From contig NZ_JANSKK010000005.1 in the NCBI RefSeq assembly GCF_026659735.1, positions 62,001-126,000 on the forward strand: 64,000 bases of DNA, given 5' to 3'. The notes under the pieces were generated by a model that saw nothing but the letters and a program-made list of their open reading frames with translations, was not told the DNA's origin and made no database searches. Below are positions 36,103-45,542 of the stretch, piece by piece; position 1 is the stretch's first letter; each line of letters begins with the position of its first letter. The translations under genes were made by a program, and so were the position numbers. Source of the stretch: Staphylococcus pettenkoferi. GTDB lineage: Bacteria > Bacillota > Bacilli > Staphylococcales > Staphylococcaceae.

Positions 36103-36525
36103 TTAATCCTCTTTATGCAATATCACGCTATGATCTTTCGTTTCCCACAGTTCAAGTTGGGTAAGCGTGTTTCCTTCTGGCAAATGTGCTTCAAATTGAT
36201 CCCAAATCCACATCGCAATATTCTCAGCCGTCGTATTCATTTCAGGGAAGGTTTCGTTAAGCAATTGTTGATGCAAATAAGGTTTCACATGTTGATTAAA
36301 TACTGCATCCACCTCGTTGAAGTCTAGCGCTAATCCCATTTCATTCACTGGAGACTGAACGTGGACTGCTAACTGATATGCATGTTGAATTAAATCTTTG
36401 TGGACCGTGGGCGTAAAGTAAATTCGATTATCACATACAAAGTCATATTTTAAATTCAGTATCACATTGCGCTCACGATATTGAAATTGGCTTGGTGGAT
36501 TGAGATGACTCATTTCTTTGGTCAT
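36103..36525 (-). CDS. 6-carboxytetrahydropterin synthase (QueD)-like protein with altered metal site
   Basis: A 140-residue T-fold protein. Matching parts are ALDFNEVDAVF, LLNETFPEMNTTAENIAMWIWDQ and the glutamate in LELWETKDHSVIL. In canonical QueD the zinc is held by one early histidine plus HGH, with a catalytic cysteine between. Here the region reads YFTPTVHKDLIQHAYQ: the first histidine of HxH is replaced and no cysteine is present. It may be a divergent subfamily using other ligands or a different reaction. No queC/queE neighbours and no preQ1 riboswitch are visible. Confidence 0.75.
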   Translation of the reverse strand: MTKEMSHLNPPSQFQYRERNVILNLKYDFVCDNRIYFTPTVHKDLIQHAYQLAVHVQSPVNEMGLALDFNEVDAVFNQHVKPYLHQQLLNETFPEMNTTAENIAMWIWDQFEAHLPEGNTLTQLELWETKDHSVILHKED

Positions 36526-37020
36526 GGTTAGTGGCTCCTTTCTTAATCACTTTCGGCGTTACCCTAACGTCTTTGGATACAGAAACTCATTAAACTGATG
36601 AATTAAGCACTTGTTATCCACTTAGCGTTGAAATCTCCTATTTTTCAAAAATGCTGAGTTGATGTAAGGTGTTTTTTATAATCATATTGAGTTTAACTGA
36701 AAGATAAGAACAACTACACCTTATACATATAGTTTAGTATCTTAAATAACATTTCTTCATTATTTTTGACTTTCTACGTACAATCTTGTGTCAGTATGAT
36801 GACTTTTTCGTGCTATTTAATACTTCTACATAGTTTCCATTCTCCCAATTTTCCTTCCTAAATTATGACATTTCTGAGACAGAGGACGAATTTTACGCCC
36901 GCTCTGAAATCGAATAATCCCCGTCGTTATAAGTTTCCTTATATTTTAAAATACAATAAAACTCTTTTATAAAAGGAGAAAAGAAAAATTACAATAGATA
37001 AAAATTTGACTTAAATAAAT
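36526..37020. other. Intergenic region before ald
   Basis: About 500 bases, AT-rich, no credible gene. Apart from the palindrome at 37038-37053 just before ald, I see no feature that I can name. Confidence 0.5.
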
Positions 37021-37037
37021 TTGAGAGCTATGTTTTA

Positions 37038-37053
37038 TGTGAAAACATTCACA
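37038..37053. promoter_or_regulatory. Candidate Rex operator before ald
   Basis: TGTGAA-AACA-TTCACA is a near-perfect match to the Rex box TTGTGAA-W4-TTCACAA, immediately upstream of the ald ribosome site. Rex represses fermentative genes until NADH rises. A cre-like reading is weaker because the central CG is absent. Confidence 0.65.
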
Positions 37054-37068
37054 AGGAGTTGTTTGGAA

Positions 37069-38187
37069 ATGAAGATTGGAATCATTAAAGAATTAAAACC
37101 TGGTGAAGGACGTGTCGCATGTACGCCTGAGAATGCTAAGAAACTCACTGATGCAGGCAACGAAGTACTCGTGGAACGAGACGCAGGTGTCGGCTCTGGT
37201 TTCACTAATGAAGAGTACGAATCTGCAGGCGCGCGTATCGTATCACATGAAGAGGGCTGGCAGTCTGACCTCATTGTTAAAGTGAAAGAACCGGATAAGA
37301 AAGAGTTCAAATACTTTAAAAATGGCCAAATTATTTGGGGCTTCCAACATCTTGCTTCGTCTAAAGAAACAGTTGAAGCGATGCAAGAAGCAGGTGTCAC
37401 AGCAATTGGTGGCGAAACAATCGAAATTGACGGAGGTGCCCCACTTTTAGCGCCAATGAGTGCGATTGCTGGTCGACGTTCCATGTTAATGGGGGCATAT
37501 TATCTAGAAGCGCAACATCAAGGTGAAGGTATATTGATTTCAGGTATCGATGTTATTTCTGGTATCCCTTCTGGAAAGGTCGTTATCTTCGGTGGAGGTT
37601 CTGCAGCAGTCAATGCCGCAACGATTGGTTTAGGCCTCCAAGCTGAGATTACAATCATCGAATTGAAAGATGAACGCATCAAGTGGCTTGAAGAACATTT
37701 TAAAGGTCAAAATGTACGGGTAGTGAAATCGAACGAAGAGAATCTAGCGAAAGAAATTAAAGAAGCAGATGTCTTTATCTCCACAATTCTGATTCCTGGC
37801 TCTAAACCGCCGAAACTCGTGACCCGAGACATGGTGAAATCAATGAAAGAAGGCTCCGTTCTCGTAGATATTGCGATTGACCAAGGGGGTACGGTCGAAG
37901 GCATTCGTCCTACCACAATTAGCGATCCTGTCTACGTAGAAGATGGCGTTGTGCACTATGCCGTACCGAACCAACCCGGCGCTGTGCCACGTACTTCTAC
38001 CATGGCCCTAGCAGCAGGAAACTTAGAATATCTCGAAGCCATTAGTACGAAAGGACTCGATCAAGCGATTAAAGAATCTGAAGCCTTAGCAACCGGCGTC
38101 AATGTCTATCGAGGTCATGTGACGAATAAAGGCTTAGCCGACTCTCATGACATGAAGTATGAAGCACTCAGTACGTTGTTATCTTAA
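37069..38187 (+). CDS. ald: Alanine dehydrogenase
   Basis: Reversible NAD-dependent oxidative deamination of L-alanine to pyruvate. The ATG at 37069, with AAGGAG upstream, gives 372 residues, the family length, and starts MKIGIIKELKPGEGRV. Catalytic lysine and histidine regions are VKVKEP and FQHLA. The NAD motif is VIFGGGSAAVNAATIGLG. NQPGAVPRTST is the C-terminal signature. It leads an operon with tdcB and an amino-acid permease, a catabolic set for alanine, threonine and serine. A Rex-like box suggests redox control. Confidence 0.96.
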   Translation: MKIGIIKELKPGEGRVACTPENAKKLTDAGNEVLVERDAGVGSGFTNEEYESAGARIVSHEEGWQSDLIVKVKEPDKKEFKYFKNGQIIWGFQHLASSKETVEAMQEAGVTAIGGETIEIDGGAPLLAPMSAIAGRRSMLMGAYYLEAQHQGEGILISGIDVISGIPSGKVVIFGGGSAAVNAATIGLGLQAEITIIELKDERIKWLEEHFKGQNVRVVKSNEENLAKEIKEADVFISTILIPGSKPPKLVTRDMVKSMKEGSVLVDIAIDQGGTVEGIRPTTISDPVYVEDGVVHYAVPNQPGAVPRTSTMALAAGNLEYLEAISTKGLDQAIKESEALATGVNVYRGHVTNKGLADSHDMKYEALSTLLS

Positions 38188-38224
38188 CTTGTGACTCAGC
38201 ATAATAAATAAATAGAGAAAGAAG

Positions 38225-39274
38225 ATGCGAATGATGTCTACAAACAGTATTGTATTACAAACCGAATCTTTCTGTGATATACATGATATTAAAGAAGCGA
38301 AATCTTATATTCGACCTTACGTCCGTCACACACCTTTGATTCAGTCCATGTTTTTAAGCAATAATGTCACCGGCGGCAACGTATTCTTGAAATTGGAGAA
38401 CATGCAGTTTACAGGTTCATTTAAATTTCGAGGTGCATTAAACAAGATTCTGCACTTAACTGATGAGCAGAAAGAGAAAGGGATTATCACAGCTTCTGCA
38501 GGCAACCACGCACAAGGACTTGCATTGACCGGTAAACTCCTCGACATCAAGACGACGGTCATCATGCCGAACGAAGCACCTATTGCGAAACAAGAGGCGA
38601 CACGTGGCTACGGTGCTGAAGTGATTCTCGAGGGTGATACCTTTAATGATTCCAGACTCTACATGGAGCAAATGGCGAAAGAAACAGGTAAGACGATCGT
38701 CCATCCCTACGACGACAGCGCGGTGATGGCTGGCCAAGGTACGATTGGTCTAGAGATTCTCGATGCGATATGGAACGTGGATACAGTTGTGCTTCCCGTG
38801 GGAGGCGGCGGTCTGGTTTCCGGCGTTGCGACGGCTTTGAAATCCTTTAACCCGAACATCCACATTATCGGCGTTCAGTCTGAGAATGTGCACGGTATGG
38901 CGTCATCGATTGAAGCAGGCAAGATTACCTCTCAATTCACAGATCATACGATTGCAGACGGCACTGAAGTCGCGATTCCAGGCGACAAGACGTTCGAAGT
39001 GGTCGATAAACTCGTCGACGAATTTGTACTGGTCTCCGAAGACGAAATTTCTAGTGCAATGCGTCACCTTATGCAACGTACGAAGATCGTTACGGAAGGT
39101 GCAGGCGCGTTACCAACTGCCGCTTTGATTAGTGGTAAAATTAACCCTTGTTATTTAAAAGATAAGAACATTGTAGCACTCGTATCTGGTGGGAATGTTG
39201 ACCTCACACGCGTATCCGATATTATCGACCATTTATTGAAACCTGCGGATACGAGCGAGGGCGTGGTCGGTTAA
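38225..39274 (+). CDS. tdcB: Catabolic threonine/serine dehydratase
   Basis: PLP enzyme that deaminates threonine to 2-oxobutyrate (and serine to pyruvate). About 349 residues, lacking the C-terminal ACT-like regulatory domain of biosynthetic IlvA. The PLP lysine is in GSFKFRGA (about residue 64), the phosphate cup is VPVGGGGLVSG, and ASAGNHAQG follows the expected position. Several ATGs at 38225-38234 are possible starts. It follows ald by 37 bases, as in the S. aureus ald1-tdcB operon. Confidence 0.95.
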   Translation: MRMMSTNSIVLQTESFCDIHDIKEAKSYIRPYVRHTPLIQSMFLSNNVTGGNVFLKLENMQFTGSFKFRGALNKILHLTDEQKEKGIITASAGNHAQGLALTGKLLDIKTTVIMPNEAPIAKQEATRGYGAEVILEGDTFNDSRLYMEQMAKETGKTIVHPYDDSAVMAGQGTIGLEILDAIWNVDTVVLPVGGGGLVSGVATALKSFNPNIHIIGVQSENVHGMASSIEAGKITSQFTDHTIADGTEVAIPGDKTFEVVDKLVDEFVLVSEDEISSAMRHLMQRTKIVTEGAGALPTAALISGKINPCYLKDKNIVALVSGGNVDLTRVSDIIDHLLKPADTSEGVVG

Positions 39275-39306
39275 GTTGAAATAATGAAGAACAGGGAGGA
39301 TTCACA

Positions 39307-40629
39307 ATGAGTAACGATACAGGGTTGAAAAAGAACATCGGTTTCTTCGCAGCGCTCTCTCTCGTTATGGGCTCCGTCATCGGTGCCGGCGTCTTCTTTA
39401 AAGTATCGAGCGTGACCGAAGTAACTGGATCGACAAGCATGGCGATATTCGTGTGGTTTATCGGAGGTATCATGACCATCTGTGCTGGCCTTACCGGTGC
39501 AGAACTGGCGGCAGCGATACCTGAGACGGGTGGTTTAACGAAATATATCAAGTATACGTATGGCGATTTCTGGGGCTTCCTTTCTGGCTGGGCGCAAGCC
39601 TTTATATACTTCCCAGCTAACATCGCAGCTTTAGCCATCGTCTTTGGAACGCAAGTCGTCAATCTATTACATCTGAGTCCAATTTACTTATTACCCATTG
39701 CGGTAGTGAGTGCACTCTCCATTCTATTAATTAACTGTTTAGGTTCGAAAGCAGGCGGCTATCTTCAAACGATTACACTCGTCATCAAGTTGATACCCAT
39801 CGCTTTAATCGTCATCTTTGGATTGTTTGCGAAGAACGATGTTCAATTCTCCCTGTTTCCTATTACGAACGGCACACATTCAGGATGGTTTACAGCGTTA
39901 GGAAGCGGCTTACTTGCGACAATGTTTGCGTATGACGGCTGGATTCACGTCGGCAATATCGCAGGTGAAATGAAGAATCCGAAGAAGCACTTACCCGGTG
40001 CTATCGCTCTAGGTATCGGTTTAATCATGATTGTTTACTTGCTCATTAATGCGACGTTCCTGATGACACTACCGATTGACCAAATTGTAGGCAATCTCAA
40101 TGCAGCGAGTGATGCCTCTTCTATCTTATTCGGTACGTATGGCGGTAAGATTGTCACAATCGGTATTCTCATTTCAGTGTATGGCACAATGAATGGCTAT
40201 ATCATGACAGGCATGCGTATTCCGTATGCGATGGCGGAACATAATCAGTTGCCTTTCCGTCGATTCTTCTTGAGTCTGACACCAAGTAAAGCGCCTTGGA
40301 CAAGCGGTCTCGTGCAAGTCATTATAGCGGTAATTATGATGGCAGTTGGTGCCTTCGATACGATTACCAATATGTTGATCTTTGTGATTTGGGCGTTCTA
40401 CTGCATGGCTTTCCTCGCAGTCTTTATCCTTCGACGTCGAGAGCCTGACTTGCCACGTCCGTACAAAGTTCCTTTATATCCCGTCATTCCGCTGATCGCT
40501 TTAGTAGCAGGCGTGTTCGTGCTGATTAATACTTTATTCACTCAACCTATACTCGTCTTGGTCGGTGTGGTGATTACCTTGTTAGGTATACCTATTTATC
40601 TGGTTAAAATGAAACGTGTGAATCACTGA
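39307..40629 (+). CDS. APC-family amino-acid permease (SteT-like)
   Basis: A 440-residue transporter with twelve membrane helices. FFAALSLVMGSVIGAGVFF at helix 1 contains the GSxIGxGxF substrate motif of the APC superfamily, and FAYDGWIHVGNIAGEMKNPKK after helix 6 is typical of LAT/SteT exchangers. GGAGG precedes the ATG. As third gene after ald and tdcB it probably imports or exchanges the amino acids they degrade. In S. aureus a drug-efflux-type gene occupies this position, so the third gene has been swapped. Confidence 0.9.
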   Translation: MSNDTGLKKNIGFFAALSLVMGSVIGAGVFFKVSSVTEVTGSTSMAIFVWFIGGIMTICAGLTGAELAAAIPETGGLTKYIKYTYGDFWGFLSGWAQAFIYFPANIAALAIVFGTQVVNLLHLSPIYLLPIAVVSALSILLINCLGSKAGGYLQTITLVIKLIPIALIVIFGLFAKNDVQFSLFPITNGTHSGWFTALGSGLLATMFAYDGWIHVGNIAGEMKNPKKHLPGAIALGIGLIMIVYLLINATFLMTLPIDQIVGNLNAASDASSILFGTYGGKIVTIGILISVYGTMNGYIMTGMRIPYAMAEHNQLPFRRFFLSLTPSKAPWTSGLVQVIIAVIMMAVGAFDTITNMLIFVIWAFYCMAFLAVFILRRREPDLPRPYKVPLYPVIPLIALVAGVFVLINTLFTQPILVLVGVVITLLGIPIYLVKMKRVNH

Positions 40630-40639
40630 GACAGACGAT

Positions 40640-40677
40640 AACCTCTGAGTTAGCGCAAGCTAATTTGGAGGTTTTTT
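40640..40677 (+). terminator. Terminator of the ald operon
   Basis: AACCTC pairs with GAGGTT, inner TTAGC with GCTAA, followed by a T run. Confidence 0.88.
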
Positions 40678-40836
40678 AACGTGGGAGAAGTGTGTGTTGG
40701 TATGCGCTTGCCGGAATGCATTTTTAAAAATTTAACTCAACTTGAGCCTGGGCATTTTAGCAATCGACTGAAAGTGACGATTATTTAAAATTATAGCCAT
40801 TATATAGCAAACAATTCATTGTAAATGCTAAAATAG

Positions 40837-40850
40837 AGAAAACGCTTTCA
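40837..40850 (+). promoter_or_regulatory. cre site (CcpA) before the polyol dehydrogenase
   Basis: AGAAAACGCTTTCA differs from the cre consensus TGAAAACGCTTTCA at one position. It lies 54 bases before the dehydrogenase start, so repression by preferred sugars is expected. Confidence 0.6.
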
Positions 40851-40903
40851 TTTTACATATAAAAGGAAAATGAAGTGGAGAGATTGATGAGGGAGGAGTT
40901 AAT

Positions 40904-41974
40904 ATGACAAATCAACTACCTGAGAAGATGAACATCGCGTTATTGAACGAACCGTATGATATCGAAATCAAGGAGGTCGACGTGCCTGAAATTGGACCAG
41001 AGGACGTCCTCGTGAAAGTAATGGCTGTTGGCGTATGTGGCTCAGACGTGCACTACTACGCACACGGTAGCGTGGGAGAATTCGTGGTCAAAGAACCGTT
41101 AATCCTAGGGCATGAATGTTCAGGAAAGGTCGTTGCAGTGGGCTCTGAAGTGACAGACTTTCAAGAAGGGGACCGTGTAGCGATTGAGCCCGGCGTGCCA
41201 TGTGGTCGTTGTGAACACTGTCGCGAAGGTAAATACAACCTGTGTCCTCACGTCGTCTTCCTAGCGACGCCGCCTGTTGATGGGGCATTCTGTCAATATT
41301 TAAGCCACCCGGCAGACTTCCTCTATCACATACCGGACGACTTAACTTACGAGCAAGCGACGTTGAACGAGCCGTTCTCAGTCGGTATCCAAGCTTGTAA
41401 AAGGGCACAAGTGAAGGCAGGATCTACAGTAGTAATTATGGGCATGGGTCCAGTCGGCTTAATGACGGTCTTAGCAGCTAAATCTTTCGGTGCCACACGC
41501 ATTATCGTCTCAGATTTAGAGGAAAAACGTTTAGAGAAAGCGAAAGAACTAGGTGCGACACACACGATTAATATTAAAGATGATGACGTGCTTGAACGAA
41601 TTGAAGCCATTACAGGAGGCAAAGGTGTCGATTATGCGATCGAAACAGCAGGCAATCCAACAGCGTTGAAAAATTCAGTGATTGCATTGAAAAATGGCGG
41701 TACATTGGCAATTGTGGGTTTAACCCAACAAGATGAAGTCGGCTTCAATGCGCCATGGATTGCAAACCACGAATTGAATATCGTCGGTGTCTTCAGATAT
41801 GAAAATACGTACGAAATGGGTATCGATCTACTTTCAAATACGACCAGCGACCTCGATACAATGTTTACCGATTTCTATGACTTAGAAGACACGAAAGAAG
41901 CGATGGAACGCACACGTACAAATAAGAGTGGTTCCATTAAAGTAATGGTTTATCCAAATGGTAAGCCAGAATAA
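40904..41974 (+). CDS. Zinc-dependent polyol (sorbitol/xylitol) dehydrogenase
   Basis: A 356-residue MDR enzyme. The catalytic zinc motif GHECSGKVVAVG, structural zinc cysteines in CGRCEHCREGKYNLC, and the NAD motif GMGPVGLMTVLAA are all present. FLATPPVDGAFCQYL and the glutamate in LNEPFSVGIQA match sorbitol/xylitol dehydrogenases rather than simple alcohol dehydrogenases. A cre site and the absence of an adjoining transporter suggest a stand-alone, carbon-repressed gene. The exact polyol is not determinable from sequence. Confidence 0.9.
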   Translation: MTNQLPEKMNIALLNEPYDIEIKEVDVPEIGPEDVLVKVMAVGVCGSDVHYYAHGSVGEFVVKEPLILGHECSGKVVAVGSEVTDFQEGDRVAIEPGVPCGRCEHCREGKYNLCPHVVFLATPPVDGAFCQYLSHPADFLYHIPDDLTYEQATLNEPFSVGIQACKRAQVKAGSTVVIMGMGPVGLMTVLAAKSFGATRIIVSDLEEKRLEKAKELGATHTINIKDDDVLERIEAITGGKGVDYAIETAGNPTALKNSVIALKNGGTLAIVGLTQQDEVGFNAPWIANHELNIVGVFRYENTYEMGIDLLSNTTSDLDTMFTDFYDLEDTKEAMERTRTNKSGSIKVMVYPNGKPE

Positions 41975-42022
41975 TGACGATAGATGAAGAATATGAAACA
42001 ATTAAATAGTTGAAACGGTTGA

Positions 42023-42095
42023 AGTCCCAGTACAGCGCGGTGTGAGCGGTAGCAAGGTCGATGAGTGCTCATGCGGCGCGTGCTGGGGCTTTTTG
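42023..42095 (+). terminator. Long GC-rich terminator hairpin
   Basis: AGTCCCAGTACAGCGC pairs with GCGCGTGCTGGGGCT with a few G-U pairs and bulges, then five T residues. It is unusually long (about 68 bases) and GC-rich for this genome. Confidence 0.75.
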
Positions 42096-42207
42096 TGTGG
42101 GGGTGACGGTTAGTAATGATGAAATTCATATGAATATTAATATTTTTCTTTTCTTGATAATTAATTGATTTCTTTTTGGTAGATTGAAAGATGAGGAGGT
42201 CATGAGA

Positions 42208-43074
42208 TTGAATACGATTGCAATTTCTCATTTACAAAAAGTTTTTAATAGGAAAAAGAAAGCTTTAAATAACATCAATCTACATATTCACAATGGTATG
42301 TTTGGTATTTTAGGGCGAAATGGTTCAGGTAAATCGACATTGATGAATATACTAGCAACGTTAATTCCCGCTACTAAAGGTAAAGTTACTATAAATAATA
42401 TTTCTATAAAAGAGACTAAAGCAATTAGAAGAATGATAGGCTACTTACCTCAAGATTTTGATTTTTATCCTAATATGAAAGTTGAAGAATCACTTTACTA
42501 TTTAGGAATATTATCAAACATACCAAAATGTCAGTTAAAAAATAGAATAAACGAAGTACTTGGACAAGTTAATTTAATAAAATACAAACGACAAAAAGTT
42601 AAGAATCTATCAGGCGGAATGAGAAAAAGACTTGGGATAGCGCAAGCAATAATACACAATCCTTCTATAATTATTGTAGATGAACCAACTGCAGGTCTTG
42701 ACCCAGAGGAAAGGGTTCGGTTGAGAAATTTATTTTCGCATTTAGCTAAGGATCGAATTGTAATTATTTCTACTCATATTGTAAGTGATATAGCCTCTAC
42801 ATGTGAGCAAATTGCGATTTTAGAACAAGGTTCACTTGCTTATACAGGAAGTATCACAGCATTAAGACAGCAGAGTAATCATAAAGTATTTGAATTGATG
42901 ATTGAACCTTCTCAGCTTGTTGAGATGAAAAAACAAAATCTTATTATTACAAAAATATGTGAAGTTGAATCACGTTTACTTATAAGATTTGTATCAGATG
43001 AAACATTTGAAGCGGCAAATGAAGTACGTCCAGATTTAGAAGATGCTTATATGTATTTTATAAAAAATATTTAA
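42208..43074 (+). CDS. ABC transporter ATPase of an acquired ABC/two-component locus
   Basis: About 288 residues from TTG 42208, chosen because AGGAGG lies eight bases before it, while the ATG at 42202 is only two bases away. Walker A GRNGSGKST, Q-loop PQDFDFYP, signature LSGGMRKR, Walker B IIIVDEPTAGLD and H-loop STHI are intact. It resembles ATPases of bacitracin/lantibiotic immunity or natural-product export (BcrA-like). Low GC and AGA/ATA codons mark the locus as different from its neighbours. Two permease genes follow. Confidence 0.9.
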   Translation: MNTIAISHLQKVFNRKKKALNNINLHIHNGMFGILGRNGSGKSTLMNILATLIPATKGKVTINNISIKETKAIRRMIGYLPQDFDFYPNMKVEESLYYLGILSNIPKCQLKNRINEVLGQVNLIKYKRQKVKNLSGGMRKRLGIAQAIIHNPSIIIVDEPTAGLDPEERVRLRNLFSHLAKDRIVIISTHIVSDIASTCEQIAILEQGSLAYTGSITALRQQSNHKVFELMIEPSQLVEMKKQNLIITKICEVESRLLIRFVSDETFEAANEVRPDLEDAYMYFIKNI

Positions 43075-43086
43075 GGAGTCTGTAAG

Positions 43087-44208
43087 ATGAGTTTGTTATG
43101 GAATGAAATAAAGAAAGTAGGGTTTAGTAAGTTATTCATAGTTTATAGTGCTCTCATTATTGCTTTTGGGGTTCTTAATTGCCAACAAGTACTGAATAAA
43201 AATTTAAATTCTAGCATCTATCAATCGCAAAATATGAATGTGTATACCAATGATAGTAGGACAATTATGGATAACGTCACAACTCAGTTAGAAGAAGAAG
43301 TTAAAAATAATAACTTTAAAACATATCAATTTGGTTTTCTAAAAGAAAAGCGACTATCAAAAGAAAAAGTCGAAACGGTTAAGCATTTACTTTCAAAAAT
43401 GAAGAACACTAATGACTTCCAAATTTTTAAAACATATTCTGATAAGGTGGCTCGTGAGATTGGATGGGGATCGTACTATTCGGCGAGGGACCTACATATG
43501 TTGGGTGAGAAAAGCATGAGTCAAAGTGACTTTAATAAAGAACAATATATTATTCAACATCGAGATTTATATTATGGGGCGTACAGTAGATATATATCTG
43601 ATGTTATGGGTATTATTCTCGGGATTTTACCCTTTTTCTTAAGTGTGTATCTATTGTTTCTAGACCATAAAAATGACACTTATAAGGTGATTTATTCAAG
43701 AGGTTTTAGCTCATTTAAACTAGTATCAATTCGTCTTTTAGCTATTAGCCTTTTATCACTGTTACCTGCAATTATTTTCTCTATTTACTTTAACGTCGGT
43801 GTTAGTATAATTCATGGCTTTTCTATGAAAGGCTTACTCGTTTTTTATAAGATTTTCAGTATGTGGTTAATACCTATTGTACTAGTAACAAGCGCTCTAG
43901 GGATGTTAAGCACTATTATATTTAATTCTTATCTTGGAATTATCGTTCAGTTTGTAGTATGGTTCATTAATTTAAATATAGGAGCTACGCATATTGAAGG
44001 TAATTATGGTTATTTACTTATTCCACGCCACAATTCTCTATTTAATGCCTCTTACTTTTACGATAATTTATTGAACATCTATGCTAATAGAATTTCCTAT
44101 TTTGTTGTTGGAATGGTGCTACTAGCATTAACGACACTTAGCTTCAGTTTAAAAAGAAAGGGAGTCATTTCTGGTGTTAGCCTTTTTAAAAATAGAAGTA
44201 AAGTCTAA
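43087..44208 (+). CDS. ABC-2-type permease subunit 1
   Basis: A 373-residue membrane protein: one N-terminal helix (about 17-32), a large polar extracytoplasmic loop of about 130 residues (about 40-175), then five or six helices (about 178-350). That loop arrangement resembles ABC-2/BcrB-like permeases. GGAG precedes the ATG 12 bases after the ATPase stop. It overlaps the next permease by 35 bases. Substrate unknown, with peptide-antibiotic immunity or export being the most likely guess from the locus. Confidence 0.8.
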   Translation: MSLLWNEIKKVGFSKLFIVYSALIIAFGVLNCQQVLNKNLNSSIYQSQNMNVYTNDSRTIMDNVTTQLEEEVKNNNFKTYQFGFLKEKRLSKEKVETVKHLLSKMKNTNDFQIFKTYSDKVAREIGWGSYYSARDLHMLGEKSMSQSDFNKEQYIIQHRDLYYGAYSRYISDVMGIILGILPFFLSVYLLFLDHKNDTYKVIYSRGFSSFKLVSIRLLAISLLSLLPAIIFSIYFNVGVSIIHGFSMKGLLVFYKIFSMWLIPIVLVTSALGMLSTIIFNSYLGIIVQFVVWFINLNIGATHIEGNYGYLLIPRHNSLFNASYFYDNLLNIYANRISYFVVGMVLLALTTLSFSLKRKGVISGVSLFKNRSKV

Positions 44209-44782
44209 TTTATTAAAAATACATTTAGCATGCTTTCTATTAGTAATATTTGGCTTTGTTGTATTAGGAATATCAAACTTAACACACGCTAAAGTCATTC
44301 AATTTGAAGAGCTTATTTTTAATATTGTCGGTCTGATAGCGTTCAACTCTTTAGTGAATATTGATAATAATACGGTGTATGTCTCAGTTATCGATTCAAA
44401 GGAGTATGATTATAAGTTTGTTTTAATTAATAGAATACTCTTAACGATAGTATACACTTTACTACTCATCCTAAGTAGTTTACTTATTTTTATGTTCGGC
44501 CATTCAGAAGTGAATTTTATACAAGATTTCTTTGTAAGTCTTACTAGTTCAATGTTCCTTGGCAGTATTTGCATGTTCGTTAGTAAGGTTACACAGAGCG
44601 CTATTAACGGTTTTATGGTAGGGATGAGTTACTTTTTAGTATGCTTAGGATATAGAAATTTAGGAATACTTTATCTTTTCCCAGAAACATTCAACTATCC
44701 ATCATATATTAAGGTTATTCAATTTATTATAGCTATATGCTTACTTAGCTTCATTATTATATTAAGAAATAGGAATTACTGA
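44174..44782 (+). CDS. ABC-2-type permease subunit 2
   Basis: A 202-residue membrane protein with six predicted helices and no sizeable soluble part. It starts at GTG 44174 within the previous gene, with AAAGGGAG upstream, so translation is probably coupled. It is too small to be a full permease alone and likely forms a heteromeric channel with subunit 1. I recognise no precise family. Confidence 0.7.
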   Translation: MLAFLKIEVKSNLLKIHLACFLLVIFGFVVLGISNLTHAKVIQFEELIFNIVGLIAFNSLVNIDNNTVYVSVIDSKEYDYKFVLINRILLTIVYTLLLILSSLLIFMFGHSEVNFIQDFFVSLTSSMFLGSICMFVSKVTQSAINGFMVGMSYFLVCLGYRNLGILYLFPETFNYPSYIKVIQFIIAICLLSFIIILRNRNY

Positions 44783-44876
44783 TTATGAACTTTTAGTAAA
44801 ATATTCATTTAATAAAAATAATTAAACTAAAGTAAAGTTATAATATATAATGATAATGGATAAGTGAGGTGATAAA

Positions 44877-45542
44877 GTGTCTAATATTATGATTGTGGAT
44901 GATGAAGAAGATATTATTTCCTTTATAAGCGAAAGTTTAAATCTTGAAGGATTTACCACTATCACTGCTTACAATGGAAGAGAGGCGATAGAAAAGTTAG
45001 ATGAATCAATTCATTTAATCATTTTAGATATAAGAATGCCTTATTCTGATGGTTATGAAGTAGCTAAGATTTTACAAGATAGTGATATACCCATTATTTT
45101 TCTAACTGCTAAAGACGATTTAGATACACGGTTAAAGTGTTTTTCTCTAGGTGCGATGGATTATGTGGCGAAGCCGTTTTATATGCAAGAGTTAACAGCA
45201 CGATTAAAGAATGCTCTAGGTAAAAGTGAAAGAAATGCTATGAGAGATAATATCAAAAAGTGTAAGGACTTAGTTATCAATTATGATAATTTAGCTGTTT
45301 TGGTAAAAGGCGTTGAAATAGAGATGACTAAAAGGGAATTCGAAATTATAAAGTTACTTTCTCTGAATTCGAACTTTTACTTCAGCAAAGATCAAATTTA
45401 TGATGCAATAAATTTTAATAAAGAAGGCAGTACTCAGGTTGTCGCCGAACATATTCGAAAGGTTAGAAAGAAATTGAGTGACTATAGTCAGTACGAATAT
45501 ATAGAGACAAAATGGGGAGTGGGCTATAAATGGCTAGAGTAG
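44877..45542 (+). CDS. OmpR-family response regulator
   Basis: A 221-residue regulator. The receiver domain has D8/D9, phospho-acceptor D51 in LIILDIRMP, T in FLTAKDD and K in VAKPFY. The winged-helix domain (about 128-220) has MTKREFEIIKLL and the QVVAEHIRKVRKKL recognition helix. It is transcribed after the ABC genes with a TATAAT-rich gap of about 95 bases, overlaps the kinase gene by 13 bases, and most likely controls the ABC transporter. The protein is related to BceR/LanR-type regulators. Confidence 0.9.
   Translation: MSNIMIVDDEEDIISFISESLNLEGFTTITAYNGREAIEKLDESIHLIILDIRMPYSDGYEVAKILQDSDIPIIFLTAKDDLDTRLKCFSLGAMDYVAKPFYMQELTARLKNALGKSERNAMRDNIKKCKDLVINYDNLAVLVKGVEIEMTKREFEIIKLLSLNSNFYFSKDQIYDAINFNKEGSTQVVAEHIRKVRKKLSDYSQYEYIETKWGVGYKWLE

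Noticed and set aside
42023-42095. GC-rich hairpin considered as a riboswitch for the ABC locus
   Set aside because: It ends in a plain T tract just after the polyol dehydrogenase gene and has simple long pairing, so a terminator explains it.
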